Of a stretch of DNA of 64,000 bases, positions 40,119 to 49,619 are shown in pieces. This DNA is from Alloprevotella sp. Lung230. Lineage in GTDB: Bacteria > Bacteroidota > Bacteroidia > Bacteroidales > Bacteroidaceae. Each line of letters starts with the position of its first letter. The first letter of the stretch is position 1. The position numbers were made by a program, and so were the translations under genes. A model generated the notes under the pieces. The model ran no database searches and had not been told where the DNA came from. It saw only the letters and a program-made list of their open reading frames with translations. Location of the stretch: assembly GCF_014385435.1 (NCBI RefSeq), contig NZ_JACSUD010000002.1, positions 1 through 64,000 on the forward strand. The letters are read 5' to 3'.

Positions 40119-42829
40119 CCCTACACCTACGTTTTCTCCTTTTGCCCTTCGTCTTTGCCCTGTTCGCTTCGCCAGTGTTGGGGCAAAACACCTCCTTCCC
40201 TTCGGTAAAGCCTTTCGATTTGTCGAGTCTGAAGGTTGACTATAAGGGCAATCGCTGGGTAAAGAACGTTTCCAAGCCCTACAACATCAAGGATGGGCTG
40301 GTGGGACGACACTTATATGTATCCCCCAGCCATGGCCGATATTTTAATGGAGACAGATGGCGCTGGCAGCGCCCCACCCTCTTCTGCACGACGGAAGATT
40401 TACTCACACAGAGTTTCGTCTTCCCCTATCTGATTCCGATGTTGGAGAATGCAGGGGCCATAGTCTACGCACCACGCGAGCGCGACCCACAGACCTACGA
40501 GGCGATAGTCGACAACGACCAGCCCGGATGTTATGGCACCTACGAGGAGTGGAACACCGCCAAGTATGCTTGGCAAACGGCAGAAGGACGCGGTTTTTCC
40601 GCCCCCTTGACGACCTACAACAGCCAAAACATGCCCTTTGAGATGGGGACTGCTCGTTGCGTACCCACTACACGTGAGCACAACGAGCACGCCACCGCCA
40701 CTTGGACGCCGCTAATTCCGAAGCGTGGACGCTACGCCGTCTATGTGAGTTACGCCTCCCTTCCCAACTCGGTGTCCGATGCTCACTACACCGTCCATCA
40801 TGCCGGGGGCGAAACGTCCTTTCGTGTCAATCAGCGCATGGGCGGAGGCACGTGGCTCTACCTCGGCACGTTCCTTTTTGACGAAGGGCGCAATGAGCGC
40901 GGACGTGTGGTGCTTCACAACGAGAGCCGGCACAAGGGCGTTGTGACGGCCGATGCCGTCCGTTTCGGCGGAGGTATGGGCATTGTTGAACGCTCCATCC
41001 CCACCATTTCCTACGCCCCCGACAGCACCAAGATTTACACCTATGGGCAGGGCGTGACCAGCGGTCTGCCCCGGCAGTTGGAGGGTGCACGCTATTATGC
41101 CCAATTGGCCGGACTTCCCGACTCTTTATACAATCTCGACGAAGGGCGCAACGACTACAGCGACGACATCCGCTCCCGCTCGCATCTACTCAATCTGCTG
41201 AGCGGTGGATCGGCATTCGTGCCCGACACCACAGGACGCGGTGTCCCTTTCGAACTGGCGTTTGCGCTACACACCGATGCCGGTTACAACCGCTCCAACA
41301 TTCCCTACGGAACGTTGGGGATTGTCACGACCTACAACGACCAAGGCGACAGCCTCTTCCGGACAGGCATTGACCAGCGCATCTCGCTGGAGCTTGGCAG
41401 CCGGGTGCTCAACCAAGTGGTGCAAGACCTCTCATCGGTCTACAACACCACCTGGCCGTTGCGCGAACTGCGCGACAAGAACTACGGCGAAACGCGAAGC
41501 CCTTTGGTGCCCAGTATGATACTCGAATTACTGGCTCATCAGAACTATCGTGACATGACCTATGCCCACGACCCCAACTTCAAGTTTACGGTGTCGCGAG
41601 CCATCTATAAGAGCCTGCTCCGTTATGTCAGCGCCACCCACGGACAGCAAGACCCTGTGGTGCAGCCGCTTCCCGTTTCCCACTTTTCGGCTTGCTTGGT
41701 GAAAGGCAAAAATCAGGTACATCTCTCGTGGCAACCCACGCCCGATCCCCTTGAACCTACGGCTACACCAGTCGAATACATTGTCTACACCCGCACGGCC
41801 GACTCCGATTTCGACAACGGCCGGCTCACAAATGGGCGCACCACACTCACCCTTCCCATCTCCCCCGATCATCACTATATCTTTCGTGTGGCGGCCATCA
41901 ATGCCGGAGGCGAGAGTTTCCCTTCCCAACCGCTGAGTGTCTACTGCTCCTCCGATCATGCCGCCGGACGAAGCCGGGAAGTGCTCATCGTCAATGCTTT
42001 CGACCGCCTCAGCGGACCGGCACGCGTCGAAACGGCCGACAGCCTCGGCTTTGATCTCGATGCAGACGCAGGCGTGGCGTGTGACTACACTACGGCCTAT
42101 TGCGGTCGGCAAACAAACTTTTCCCTCTCGGGCTTGGGCAAAGAAGGCCCGAATGGATTGGGCTACGGATCGTCCGAACTGATGGGGAAACTGATTGCCG
42201 GCAACCGTTTCGATGGCGTTGAGACCCATGCCGAAGCCATGATTGGAACACGCACCGACCTCTCCATTTCCTCCGTAGGCAAAGACGCCTTTTTGGCGTT
42301 GAAGGAGAAAGAACTCTCCACCTACGACCTGACCGATTATGTCTGTGGGTTGGAAAAAGACGCCCCCTACAATCTTCTCCCTTACAAGACCTTTCCCCCT
42401 CGTGCCCGCCAACTGCTGCGTCGTTTCAGCGAGCGAGGCGGACGCCTGCTGGTAAGCGGCAGTTTTGTGGGGAGCGACATGCAGCAGGATGAGGAGCGCG
42501 ACTTCCTCAACGAGGTACTGAACGTGAGCTATATGGGGAGCGTCCGCTGCGACACCCTTCAAAACTTCCGGGGGCTGCAGGTAGACCTGCCTGTCTACAC
42601 GGGCTTGAATACCGAACACTTCGCTTGTCCTCACAACGATGTGCTCGAACCGACAGGCAAAGCCTTTTCAGCCTTTGCCTATGGGGGCAATGGATACAGC
42701 GCCGGTGTGGCCGCTGCCGAAGGACGTTCGCGCACCCTCACGATGGGATTTCCCTTTGAATGCATCTCCGACAGTACAACGCGCCGAGTGGCTATGGACG
42801 CCATGCTGCGCTTCCTTCTCAAACAATAA
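40115..42829 (+). CDS. secreted amidase-like protein with golvesin and FN3 domains
   Basis: 904 residues from ATG 40115 (signal peptide LRFLLLPFVFALFASPVLGQ). An Amidase_3-like fold appears split: a first metal-binding candidate HGR (His72 in SPSHGRY), then after an insert the typical HTDAG (His386) and a glutamate in SMILELLAHQN (Glu near 471). The insert, about 190-300, has a golvesin/xanthan-lyase-like beta domain (WTPLIPKRGRYAVYVSYASL, WLYLGTFLF). An FN3 domain follows (about 528-610), then a ~290-residue C-terminal domain. It would be an envelope or exported peptidoglycan amidase or a glycan-binding relative. Coupled by overlap to the PlsC-like gene. Confidence 0.75.
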   Translation: MTLHLRFLLLPFVFALFASPVLGQNTSFPSVKPFDLSSLKVDYKGNRWVKNVSKPYNIKDGLVGRHLYVSPSHGRYFNGDRWRWQRPTLFCTTEDLLTQSFVFPYLIPMLENAGAIVYAPRERDPQTYEAIVDNDQPGCYGTYEEWNTAKYAWQTAEGRGFSAPLTTYNSQNMPFEMGTARCVPTTREHNEHATATWTPLIPKRGRYAVYVSYASLPNSVSDAHYTVHHAGGETSFRVNQRMGGGTWLYLGTFLFDEGRNERGRVVLHNESRHKGVVTADAVRFGGGMGIVERSIPTISYAPDSTKIYTYGQGVTSGLPRQLEGARYYAQLAGLPDSLYNLDEGRNDYSDDIRSRSHLLNLLSGGSAFVPDTTGRGVPFELAFALHTDAGYNRSNIPYGTLGIVTTYNDQGDSLFRTGIDQRISLELGSRVLNQVVQDLSSVYNTTWPLRELRDKNYGETRSPLVPSMILELLAHQNYRDMTYAHDPNFKFTVSRAIYKSLLRYVSATHGQQDPVVQPLPVSHFSACLVKGKNQVHLSWQPTPDPLEPTATPVEYIVYTRTADSDFDNGRLTNGRTTLTLPISPDHHYIFRVAAINAGGESFPSQPLSVYCSSDHAAGRSREVLIVNAFDRLSGPARVETADSLGFDLDADAGVACDYTTAYCGRQTNFSLSGLGKEGPNGLGYGSSELMGKLIAGNRFDGVETHAEAMIGTRTDLSISSVGKDAFLALKEKELSTYDLTDYVCGLEKDAPYNLLPYKTFPPRARQLLRRFSERGGRLLVSGSFVGSDMQQDEERDFLNEVLNVSYMGSVRCDTLQNFRGLQVDLPVYTGLNTEHFACPHNDVLEPTGKAFSAFAYGGNGYSAGVAAAEGRSRTLTMGFPFECISDSTTRRVAMDAMLRFLLKQ

Positions 42830-42845
42830 ATACCACAATATCATT

Positions 42846-44540
42846 ATGGCAACAGTAGACGACAAGAAAATCATCTTCTCGATGATCGGGCTGACCAAAA
42901 CAATCAAGCAGACCAACAAGACCATCCTTAAAAACATCTACCTCAGTTTCTTCTATGGCGCTAAGATTGGCATCATCGGTTTGAACGGCGCCGGTAAGTC
43001 GACCTTGATGAAAATCATTGCCGGCTTGGACAACGACTACCAAGGCGAAGTGGTCTTCTCCCCGGGCTATTCCGTGGGCTACCTGCCGCAGGAGCCCCAC
43101 TTGGACGATGCAAAGACCGTGCGCGAAGTGGTACAGGAGGGCGTGCAGCACGTGGTCGATGCCTTGAAAGAGTATGAGGAAATCAACAACAAGTTTGGCC
43201 TGCCGGAATACTACGAAGACGCCGACAAAATGAACGAACTCTTTGCCCGCCAAGGCGAGTTACAAGACATCATCGACGCCACCGATGCTTGGAACCTCGA
43301 CAGCCGCCTCGACCGCGCCATGGCCGCGCTCAACTGCCCACCGGCCGACCAAAAGTGCGAATTCCTCTCCGGAGGTGAGCGCCGTCGCGTGGCCTTGTGC
43401 CGCCTTTTGCTGCAAAAGCCCGACGTCCTCCTCCTCGATGAACCCACCAACCACCTCGATGCCGAGAGCATCGACTGGCTGGAGCAGCACCTCAACCAAT
43501 ACGAAGGCACCGTCATCGCCGTGACCCATGACCGCTACTTCCTCGACGACGTGGCGGGATGGATTCTTGAGCTCGACCGCGGGGAGGGCATCCCCTGGAA
43601 GGGCAACTACACCTCATGGCTCGAACAGAAGTCCAAGCGCATGGAACAGGAAGAAAAGGTGGCCTCGAAGCGTCGCAAGACCCTCGAACGCGAGTTGGAA
43701 TGGGTACGGATGGCTCCAAAAGCCCGCCAGGCCAAGGGAAAAGCCCGCCTCAACAGCTACGACCGCTTGCTCAACGAAGACCAGAAGGAAAAGGAGCAGC
43801 ACCTCGAAATCTACATTCCCAACGGACCGCGTTTGGGCAATAAGGTCATCGAAGCGCAGCACGTGCAGAAAGCCTTCGGCGACAAAGTGCTTTTCTCCGA
43901 CCTCAACTTCATGCTGCCCCCCAACGGCATTATCGGTGTGATTGGACCCAACGGCGCCGGCAAGACCACGCTCTTCCGCCTCATCATGGGACTCGAAAAG
44001 GCCGATGGCGGCCAGTTTGAAGTGGGCGAAACCGTCAAACTGGGCTACGTCGACCAGCAACACAAGGACATCGACCCCGACAAAAGTGTCTACGAAGTGG
44101 TGTCGCAAGGCAGCGAACTCATGCGCATGGGCGGCCGAGACATCAATGCCCGTGCCTACCTCTCACGCTTCAACTTCTCCGGTGCCGATCAGGAGAAGAA
44201 GTGCGGCGTCCTCTCCGGCGGTGAGCGCAACCGCCTCCACCTCGCGCTCGCGCTCAAGCAAGAAGGCAATGTGCTCCTCCTTGACGAACCCACCAACGAC
44301 ATCGATGTCAACACCCTCCGTGCGCTCGAAGAGGGCCTCGAAGCCTTTGCCGGTTGCGCGGTGGTCATCAGCCACGACCGCTGGTTTCTCGACCGCATCT
44401 GCACGCACATCCTCGCTTTCGAAGGCGATGGCAACGTCTTCTTCTTCGAAGGCAGCTATTCCGACTACGAAGTGCACAAAGCCAAGCGTCTCGGCGTCGA
44501 AGAACCGAAGCGCATCCGCTACCGCAAGCTCGAAGAGTAG
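42846..44540 (+). CDS. ettA: energy-dependent translational throttle protein EttA (ABC-F)
   Basis: 564 residues from ATG 42846; the longer frame upstream overlaps the amidase gene and is out of keeping with the family. Two ABC cassettes: Walker A GLNGAGKS (45-52) with LSGGERRRVALCRLLL and LLLDEPTNHLDAESIDWLEQ, then Walker A GPNGAGKT (367-374) with LSGGERNRLHLALAL and LLLDEPTNDIDVNTLRALEE. The linker and the arm insertion needed to reach the ribosomal E site are present. It gates early elongation according to ATP/ADP. No transmembrane domain, as in ABC-F. Confidence 0.94.
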   Translation: MATVDDKKIIFSMIGLTKTIKQTNKTILKNIYLSFFYGAKIGIIGLNGAGKSTLMKIIAGLDNDYQGEVVFSPGYSVGYLPQEPHLDDAKTVREVVQEGVQHVVDALKEYEEINNKFGLPEYYEDADKMNELFARQGELQDIIDATDAWNLDSRLDRAMAALNCPPADQKCEFLSGGERRRVALCRLLLQKPDVLLLDEPTNHLDAESIDWLEQHLNQYEGTVIAVTHDRYFLDDVAGWILELDRGEGIPWKGNYTSWLEQKSKRMEQEEKVASKRRKTLERELEWVRMAPKARQAKGKARLNSYDRLLNEDQKEKEQHLEIYIPNGPRLGNKVIEAQHVQKAFGDKVLFSDLNFMLPPNGIIGVIGPNGAGKTTLFRLIMGLEKADGGQFEVGETVKLGYVDQQHKDIDPDKSVYEVVSQGSELMRMGGRDINARAYLSRFNFSGADQEKKCGVLSGGERNRLHLALALKQEGNVLLLDEPTNDIDVNTLRALEEGLEAFAGCAVVISHDRWFLDRICTHILAFEGDGNVFFFEGSYSDYEVHKAKRLGVEEPKRIRYRKLEE

Positions 44541-44562
44541 CTCTCTACCACCCTTTTCGCCA

Positions 44563-44594
44563 CAACGCCGACTGCCTCACAGTCGGCGTTTTTT
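44563..44594 (+). terminator. terminator after ettA
   Basis: AACGCCGACTG pairs with CAGTCGGCGTT across CCTCA, then TTTT. The stem nearly repeats the GH20 terminator at 17713-17753. Confidence 0.92.
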
Positions 44595-44629
44595 ATGTCC
44601 TTGCCGTATTCAAACGGGAGGTGGTGAAG

Positions 44630-44717
44630 TTTTCAACACGTTGAAAAATGATTTTCAAGGTGTTGAAAAATTATTTTCACCATGTTGAAAACTTGCTTTC
44701 ATCATGTAGAAAACTCT
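44630..44717. repeat. tandem array of four 22-bp palindromic units
   Basis: Units at 44630, 44652, 44674 and 44696 built on TTTTCAACACGTTGAAAA; later units are TTTTCAAGGTGTTGAAAA, TTTTCACCATGTTGAAAA and CTTTCATCATGTAGAAAA, increasingly imperfect. The three intervening tetramers are ATGA, ATTA and CTTG. Confidence 0.88.
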
Positions 44718-44920
44718 GCCGCCTCAGGCAGAGATCCGATGAAAGCAAAGGCAGGGGAGCGCAAAACGCAGACGCAATGCTCTGGAAAGCAAGAAAAATG
44801 CCTTGCCGCGTGCTCTTCGCTCATCGGTAGAATGTAGGATGGGGCTTGCAAAGCACGGAGATAGACGGCGAAGTATGTCGGTTTCGAGCACGAAAAGTTG
44901 GGAGTTCGTTTATTATTTAT

Positions 44921-44928
44921 TACTTTTG
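44921..44928 (+). promoter_or_regulatory. -7 box for glycogen synthase
   Basis: TACTTTTG, 28 bp before the ATG; a TTG at 44898-44900 (20-bp spacer) may serve as -33. Confidence 0.6.
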
Positions 44929-44956
44929 CAAGCAGACAAATAGTATATCGTCGCTT

Positions 44957-46618
44957 ATGATTAAGACTCATTCGACTCTTCTTCCCGATGTCGTCTTTGA
45001 GACCAGCTGGGAAGTTTGCAATAAAGTAGGGGGCATCTACACCGTGCTGTCGACACGTGCTAAGACCCTGCAAGAACAATTCCACGATCATCTTATTTTC
45101 ATCGGTCCCGACCTCGGACAGGACAAGGACAATCCCCTCTTCACCGAGCAACCGAAGCTGCACGCCGACTGGCGCAAGGCCGCAGCCGCAGCCGGATTGA
45201 AGGTGCGCATCGGCCGATGGAACGTGCCCGGCAATCCGGTGGCCGTCTTGGTGGACTTTGCACCTTTCTTTCCCGAAAAAGACGAAATCTACGGCCGCGC
45301 GTGGAATCTGTTTCAAGTGGACTCGCTCCACGCCTACGGCGACTACGACGAAGCCTCGATGTTCTCTTATGCTGCAGGGCGGTTTGCCGAAATTGTGGTG
45401 AAACACGCCCTCGCCGGCAAGCGCGTCATCTACCAAGCCCACGAATGGATGTCGGGGCTGGGCATGCTCTTCCTGCAACACGAATGTCCCGAAGTGCGTA
45501 CCATCTTCACCACCCACGCCACGAGCATTGGACGCTCCATTGCCGGCAACGACAAGCTCCTCTATGCCTACTTCGATGGCTACAACGGCGACCAAATGGC
45601 GGCCGAACTTCACATGGAGGCGAAGCACAGTATCGAGAAGCAAAGCGCCCACCGCACGCATTGTTTCACCACGGTGTCGGACTTCACCGACCGCGAGTGT
45701 GCCCAGTTGCTCGACAAGCCGGCCGACGTGGTGCTGCCCAACGGCTTCGAACTCGACTTTGTGCCCAAGGGAGCTGCCTTCACCAACAAGCGCCGCGCTA
45801 CACGAAAGGCATTGCTCAACACGGCCGGCGCACTGATAGGCGAAATGCTTCCTGCCGACACCCTTATCATTTCCACCTCCGGCCGCAACGACTTCCGCTG
45901 CAAAGGCTTTGATGTCTATCTCGAAGCCATGCGCCAACTCAACGAGCGCCTGCGCGACAGCGAGCAGAAGGTGCTTTCACTCATCGAAGTGCCGTGCTGG
46001 CTCTATGGGCCGCGCTTGGACTTGCAAGAGCGTCTGAAGGCCATGGAGAAGAAGGACAATGCCGAGTTTACAGAGGCCTTACCCACACCGATGATTACGC
46101 ACGACCTCTACAACCTCAACGAGGACCGTATCCTCTGTCTCATCAAGGATCTCGGGTTGGACAACCGCCACGAGAACAACGTGAAGGTGGTGCTTGTGCC
46201 TTGCTATCTGGATGGCAACGACGGCATTTTCAATCTGCACTACTACGATGTGCTCACCGCCAACGACCTCACCCTCTATCCTTCCTACTACGAGCCTTGG
46301 GGCTACACCCCGCTCGAAAGTGTGGCCTTCAAGACGCCTTGTATCACTACCGATCTCAGTGGTTTCGGCCAGTGGGTCGATGCCGAGCTGGGGCACAGCG
46401 GTACGCTCAGCGATGGAGTGCGCGTGTTGCACCGCGACGACAGCAACTACTATGAATGTGCAGCGCAGATTTGCGACACCATTCAAGAGTTTCTGGAAGC
46501 ACCCAAAACCACTCGTGAGCGGATGCGCGAGAACGCGGCCAAGTTTGCCGACAAGGCACAATGGAGCCACTTTGTGAAGCACTATTATAAAGCTTATGAG
46601 GTAGCCCTGAGCAAGTAA
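44957..46618 (+). CDS. glycogen synthase, GT3 (eukaryote-type)
   Basis: 553 residues from ATG 44957; the open frame from 44846 starts before the promoter. FETSWEVCNKVGGIYTVLST at the N-terminus is the GT3 signature, with the later YQAHEWMSGLGMLFL, TTHATSIGRS and YYEPWGYTPLESVAFKTPC (donor-site glutamates). GT3 enzymes normally use UDP-glucose in eukaryotes; Bacteroidota have this type instead of the ADP-glucose GT5 enzyme, donor preference not provable here. Followed 45 bp later by the phosphorylase, forming a synthesis/breakdown pair. No branching or debranching enzyme gene is in the window. Confidence 0.93.
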   Translation: MIKTHSTLLPDVVFETSWEVCNKVGGIYTVLSTRAKTLQEQFHDHLIFIGPDLGQDKDNPLFTEQPKLHADWRKAAAAAGLKVRIGRWNVPGNPVAVLVDFAPFFPEKDEIYGRAWNLFQVDSLHAYGDYDEASMFSYAAGRFAEIVVKHALAGKRVIYQAHEWMSGLGMLFLQHECPEVRTIFTTHATSIGRSIAGNDKLLYAYFDGYNGDQMAAELHMEAKHSIEKQSAHRTHCFTTVSDFTDRECAQLLDKPADVVLPNGFELDFVPKGAAFTNKRRATRKALLNTAGALIGEMLPADTLIISTSGRNDFRCKGFDVYLEAMRQLNERLRDSEQKVLSLIEVPCWLYGPRLDLQERLKAMEKKDNAEFTEALPTPMITHDLYNLNEDRILCLIKDLGLDNRHENNVKVVLVPCYLDGNDGIFNLHYYDVLTANDLTLYPSYYEPWGYTPLESVAFKTPCITTDLSGFGQWVDAELGHSGTLSDGVRVLHRDDSNYYECAAQICDTIQEFLEAPKTTRERMRENAAKFADKAQWSHFVKHYYKAYEVALSK

Positions 46619-46663
46619 AACATTTCTGACAACAAAAAACTATAACATCATATCCACAACCCC

Positions 46664-49297
46664 ATGAACGTTAAAATCACTAACGCCAATCAGCCTACGT
46701 GGAAGACAGTGACCGTGAAAAGCCACATCCCCGCTGCGCTGAAATCGCTCGATGAAATTGCGCACAACCTTTGGTTCTGCTGGAATCAAGAAGCGCTCGA
46801 CCTCTTCAGAAGCCTGGACGCCAAGCTCTGGGAGGAAGTCGACCAGAACCCCATAGAACTGCTCAGCCGCATCCCCTATGCCCGCTTGAAAGAAATGGCG
46901 GCCGACAAGGAAGTACTGGCCCGCGTGGACAAGGTCTACAAGACTTTCCGTGCCTACATGGACGAAAAGCCCAATCCCGAACGTGCCTCTGTGGCCTACC
47001 TCTGCATGGAATACGGCATGAACCACAATGTGAAGATTTACTCCGGTGGTCTCGGCGTGCTCGCCGGCGACTATGTCAAGGAAGCCTCCGACTCCAACGT
47101 GGACATGTGTGCCGTCGGTTTCCTCTACCGTTACGGCTACTTCACCCAGACGCTTTCGATGGACGGACAGCAGATTGCCAACTACGAAGCTCAAGACTTC
47201 GACCGCATGCCCATTGAGCGCGTGCTCGATGCCAACGGCAACCAAGTCGTGGTGGACGTGCCTTTCCCCACCTTCACCGTCCACGCCCTCATCTGGCGCG
47301 TCAATGTGGGGCGTGTGCCCCTCTACCTGCTCGACACGGACAACGATATGAACTCTGAGTTCGACCGCAGCATCACACACAGCCTCTATGGTGGTGACTG
47401 GGAAAACCGCATGAAGCAAGAGTATCTCCTCGGTATCGGTGGTATCCTCGCCCTGCAAAAACTCGGCATTAAGAAGGACGTGTACCACTGCAACGAAGGT
47501 CACGCTGCGCTCTGCAATGTGCAGCGTCTGGCCGACTTCGTGGCTGGTGGTCTCAACTTCGATCAAGCCCTCGAACTCGTCCGCGCCAGTTCCCTCTACA
47601 CCGTGCATACTCCCGTACCTGCCGGCCACGACTACTTCGATGAAGCCCTCTGCGGCAAGTACCTCGGCCAGTATCCGGAGAAACTCGGCATCAGCTGGGA
47701 TGACTTCATGGGGCTTGGTCGTCAGAACCCTACCGACAAGGGCGAACGCTTCTGCATGTCCACTTTCCTCTGCAAGACCTGTCAAGAAGTCAACGGCGTG
47801 AGCTGGCTGCATGGTAAGGTGTCGCAGATGATGTTCAAGCCCATCTGGCCCGGCTATATGCCCGATGAAGCTCCTCGCGATCACCAAATCCTCACCCACG
47901 ACGAGTACGAGCAAATCTACAACGTCAACCCCGAAGAGAGCCACGTGGGCTACGTCACCAACGGTGTGCACTACCCTTCTTGGTGTGCCAGCGAGTGGAA
48001 GGCCGTCCACAAGAAGCACTTCGGCGCCGACTTCCTCCAAGACCAGAGCAACCAAAGCTTGTGGGAAAACATCTACAAGGTGTCGGATAAGGAAGTGTGG
48101 GAAACCCGCGTTGCCCTCAAGAAGAAGCTCATCGACTACATCCGCGACCGCTTCCGCGACAATTGGCTCAAGAACCAAGGCGACCCTGCTCGCGTCATGT
48201 CCCTCCTCGACAAAATCAACCCCAACGCGCTCATCATCGGTTTCGCCCGCCGTTTTGCCACCTATAAGCGTGCCCACCTCCTCTTTTCTGACCTCGACCG
48301 TCTGGCCAAGATTGTCAACAACCCCGACTATCCCGTCCAGTTCCTCTTCGCCGGAAAGGCTCACCCCGCCGATGGGGCCGGGCAAGGTCTTATCAAGAAG
48401 ATTCACGACATCTCGATGCGCCCCGAGTTCATCGGTAAAATCATCTTCCTCGACAACTACGACATGGAGTTGGCGCGCCGTCTCGTGAGCGGTGTCGACA
48501 TCTGGATGAACACCCCCACCCGCCCCCTCGAAGCCTCCGGCACATCGGGCGAAAAGGCACTCATGAACGGTGTGGTCAACCTCTCCGTGCTCGACGGATG
48601 GTGGTATGAAGGTTATCGTCCCGGTGCAGGATGGGCGCTCACCGACAAGCGCACCTACCAAGACCAAGGCCAACAAGATCAACTCGATGCAGCCACCATC
48701 TACAGCCTGCTTGAGAACGAAATCATCCCGCTCTACTACAGCCGTGGTGCAAAGGGTTACAGCGAAGGTTGGGTGAAGACAGTGAAGAACTCCATCGCCC
48801 AAATTGCTCCTCACTACACCATGAAGCGCCAGCTCGACGACTACTACACTCGCTTCTACAACCCCTTGCGCGACCGCTACGCCATCATTGCAGCCGACAA
48901 CAACAAGATAGCCAAAGAAGTGGCCGCATGGAAAGAAGCCGTGGCTCAGCGCTGGGACAGCATCCACGTGGTAGAGAGCAACTACGGCGAAGGCTACAAC
49001 GGCGGCATCCTCGTGAGCGACCACGAGTTTACCGTGCAACACGTTGTTGATGTTCAAGGCCTTGATGACTCCATCGGTATCGACCTCGTTGTACTTCATC
49101 AGGACGCCCAAACCGGTGTCGATGTCATCTACAAGACCTTCCCCCTCCAAGTGGTGAAGCGCGATGGCAACCTCGTGACCTTCGAACTGAAGACCTCCAT
49201 CGACATGGCCGGCTCCTTCCGCACAGCTTTCCGCATGTACCCCAAGAACAAGCACCTCACTTCACGTCAGGACTTCTGCTTCGTTCGCTGGTTCTAA
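46664..49297 (+). CDS. alpha-glucan phosphorylase (GT35)
   Basis: 877 residues. It phosphorolyses glycogen/maltodextrin to glucose-1-phosphate with [40 protein letters not shown] and [15 protein letters not shown] are typical of the thermophile/Bacteroidota-type phosphorylase. The PLP lysine is in [14 protein letters not shown] (Lys631). Position 45 bp after glycogen synthase implies joint control of glycogen turnover. It ends 30 bp before a strong hairpin terminator. Confidence 0.94.
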   Translation: MNVKITNANQPTWKTVTVKSHIPAALKSLDEIAHNLWFCWNQEALDLFRSLDAKLWEEVDQNPIELLSRIPYARLKEMAADKEVLARVDKVYKTFRAYMDEKPNPERASVAYLCMEYGMNHNVKIYSGGLGVLAGDYVKEASDSNVDMCAVGFLYRYGYFTQTLSMDGQQIANYEAQDFDRMPIERVLDANGNQVVVDVPFPTFTVHALIWRVNVGRVPLYLLDTDNDMNSEFDRSITHSLYGGDWENRMKQEYLLGIGGILALQKLGIKKDVYHCNEGHAALCNVQRLADFVAGGLNFDQALELVRASSLYTVHTPVPAGHDYFDEALCGKYLGQYPEKLGISWDDFMGLGRQNPTDKGERFCMSTFLCKTCQEVNGVSWLHGKVSQMMFKPIWPGYMPDEAPRDHQILTHDEYEQIYNVNPEESHVGYVTNGVHYPSWCASEWKAVHKKHFGADFLQDQSNQSLWENIYKVSDKEVWETRVALKKKLIDYIRDRFRDNWLKNQGDPARVMSLLDKINPNALIIGFARRFATYKRAHLLFSDLDRLAKIVNNPDYPVQFLFAGKAHPADGAGQGLIKKIHDISMRPEFIGKIIFLDNYDMELARRLVSGVDIWMNTPTRPLEASGTSGEKALMNGVVNLSVLDGWWYEGYRPGAGWALTDKRTYQDQGQQDQLDAATIYSLLENEIIPLYYSRGAKGYSEGWVKTVKNSIAQIAPHYTMKRQLDDYYTRFYNPLRDRYAIIAADNNKIAKEVAAWKEAVAQRWDSIHVVESNYGEGYNGGILVSDHEFTVQHVVDVQGLDDSIGIDLVVLHQDAQTGVDVIYKTFPLQVVKRDGNLVTFELKTSIDMAGSFRTAFRMYPKNKHLTSRQDFCFVRWF

Positions 49298-49327
49298 CTC
49301 ACAGCGCTTCTGCGCTCCCCTTTCAGC

Positions 49328-49370
49328 AACTCCGCACTGATCGTATGTGAGCAGTGCGGAGTTTTTGTTT
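49328..49370 (+). terminator. terminator after glucan phosphorylase
   Basis: AACTCCGCACTG pairs with CAGTGCGGAGTT; the T-run TTTTTG follows. Confidence 0.85.
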
Positions 49371-49619
49371 TTCTCCCTCCTTATTACATTGGCCGCAACC
49401 ACCTCCGGAGCTCCTAAGGTTTTGCCCAAAAGCTTAGAAACTTTTCGTTGGAATTTGAAACAAAAGGGAATATTTTCATTTTACGAGTTGGTCAATTACA
49501 CTTGCTCGGTGACTCTACCGCGTGGTAAAAATACGATGAAAAAGCGAAAAAGGAAAAGAAAATCTTTGCTATTCCTTACTTTTGGCGTAAATTTGCGGAG
49601 AAAATAGTACAAACAAATC
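49371..49619. other. intergenic before nqrA
   Basis: No credible gene (an 86-residue frame runs through the terminator and is basic, low-complexity junk). It contains the nqr promoter at 49565-49595. Confidence 0.6.
49565..49595 (+). promoter_or_regulatory. promoter of nqrABCDEF
   Basis: TTTG (49565-49568), 19-bp spacer, TAAATTTG (49588-49595), 24 bp before the nqrA ATG. Confidence 0.75.

Larger units (their letters stand above)
44595..44956. other. intergenic region before glycogen synthase
   Basis: No gene. Contains the 22-bp array (44630-44717), then ~200 bp without obvious structure, then the glycogen-synthase promoter. The reverse-strand open frame covering this stretch continues across glgA and is a shadow of it. 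Confidence 0.6.

Noticed and set aside
46640-49255. 871-residue open frame on the - strand opposite glucan phosphorylase
   Set aside because: Mirror of the GT35 gene, whose PLP and active-site motifs are intact on the + strand. A codon-bias artefact.
49347-49607. 86-residue open frame upstream of nqrA
   Set aside because: It begins inside the phosphorylase terminator, runs over the nqr promoter and has a low-complexity basic tail. No family resemblance.
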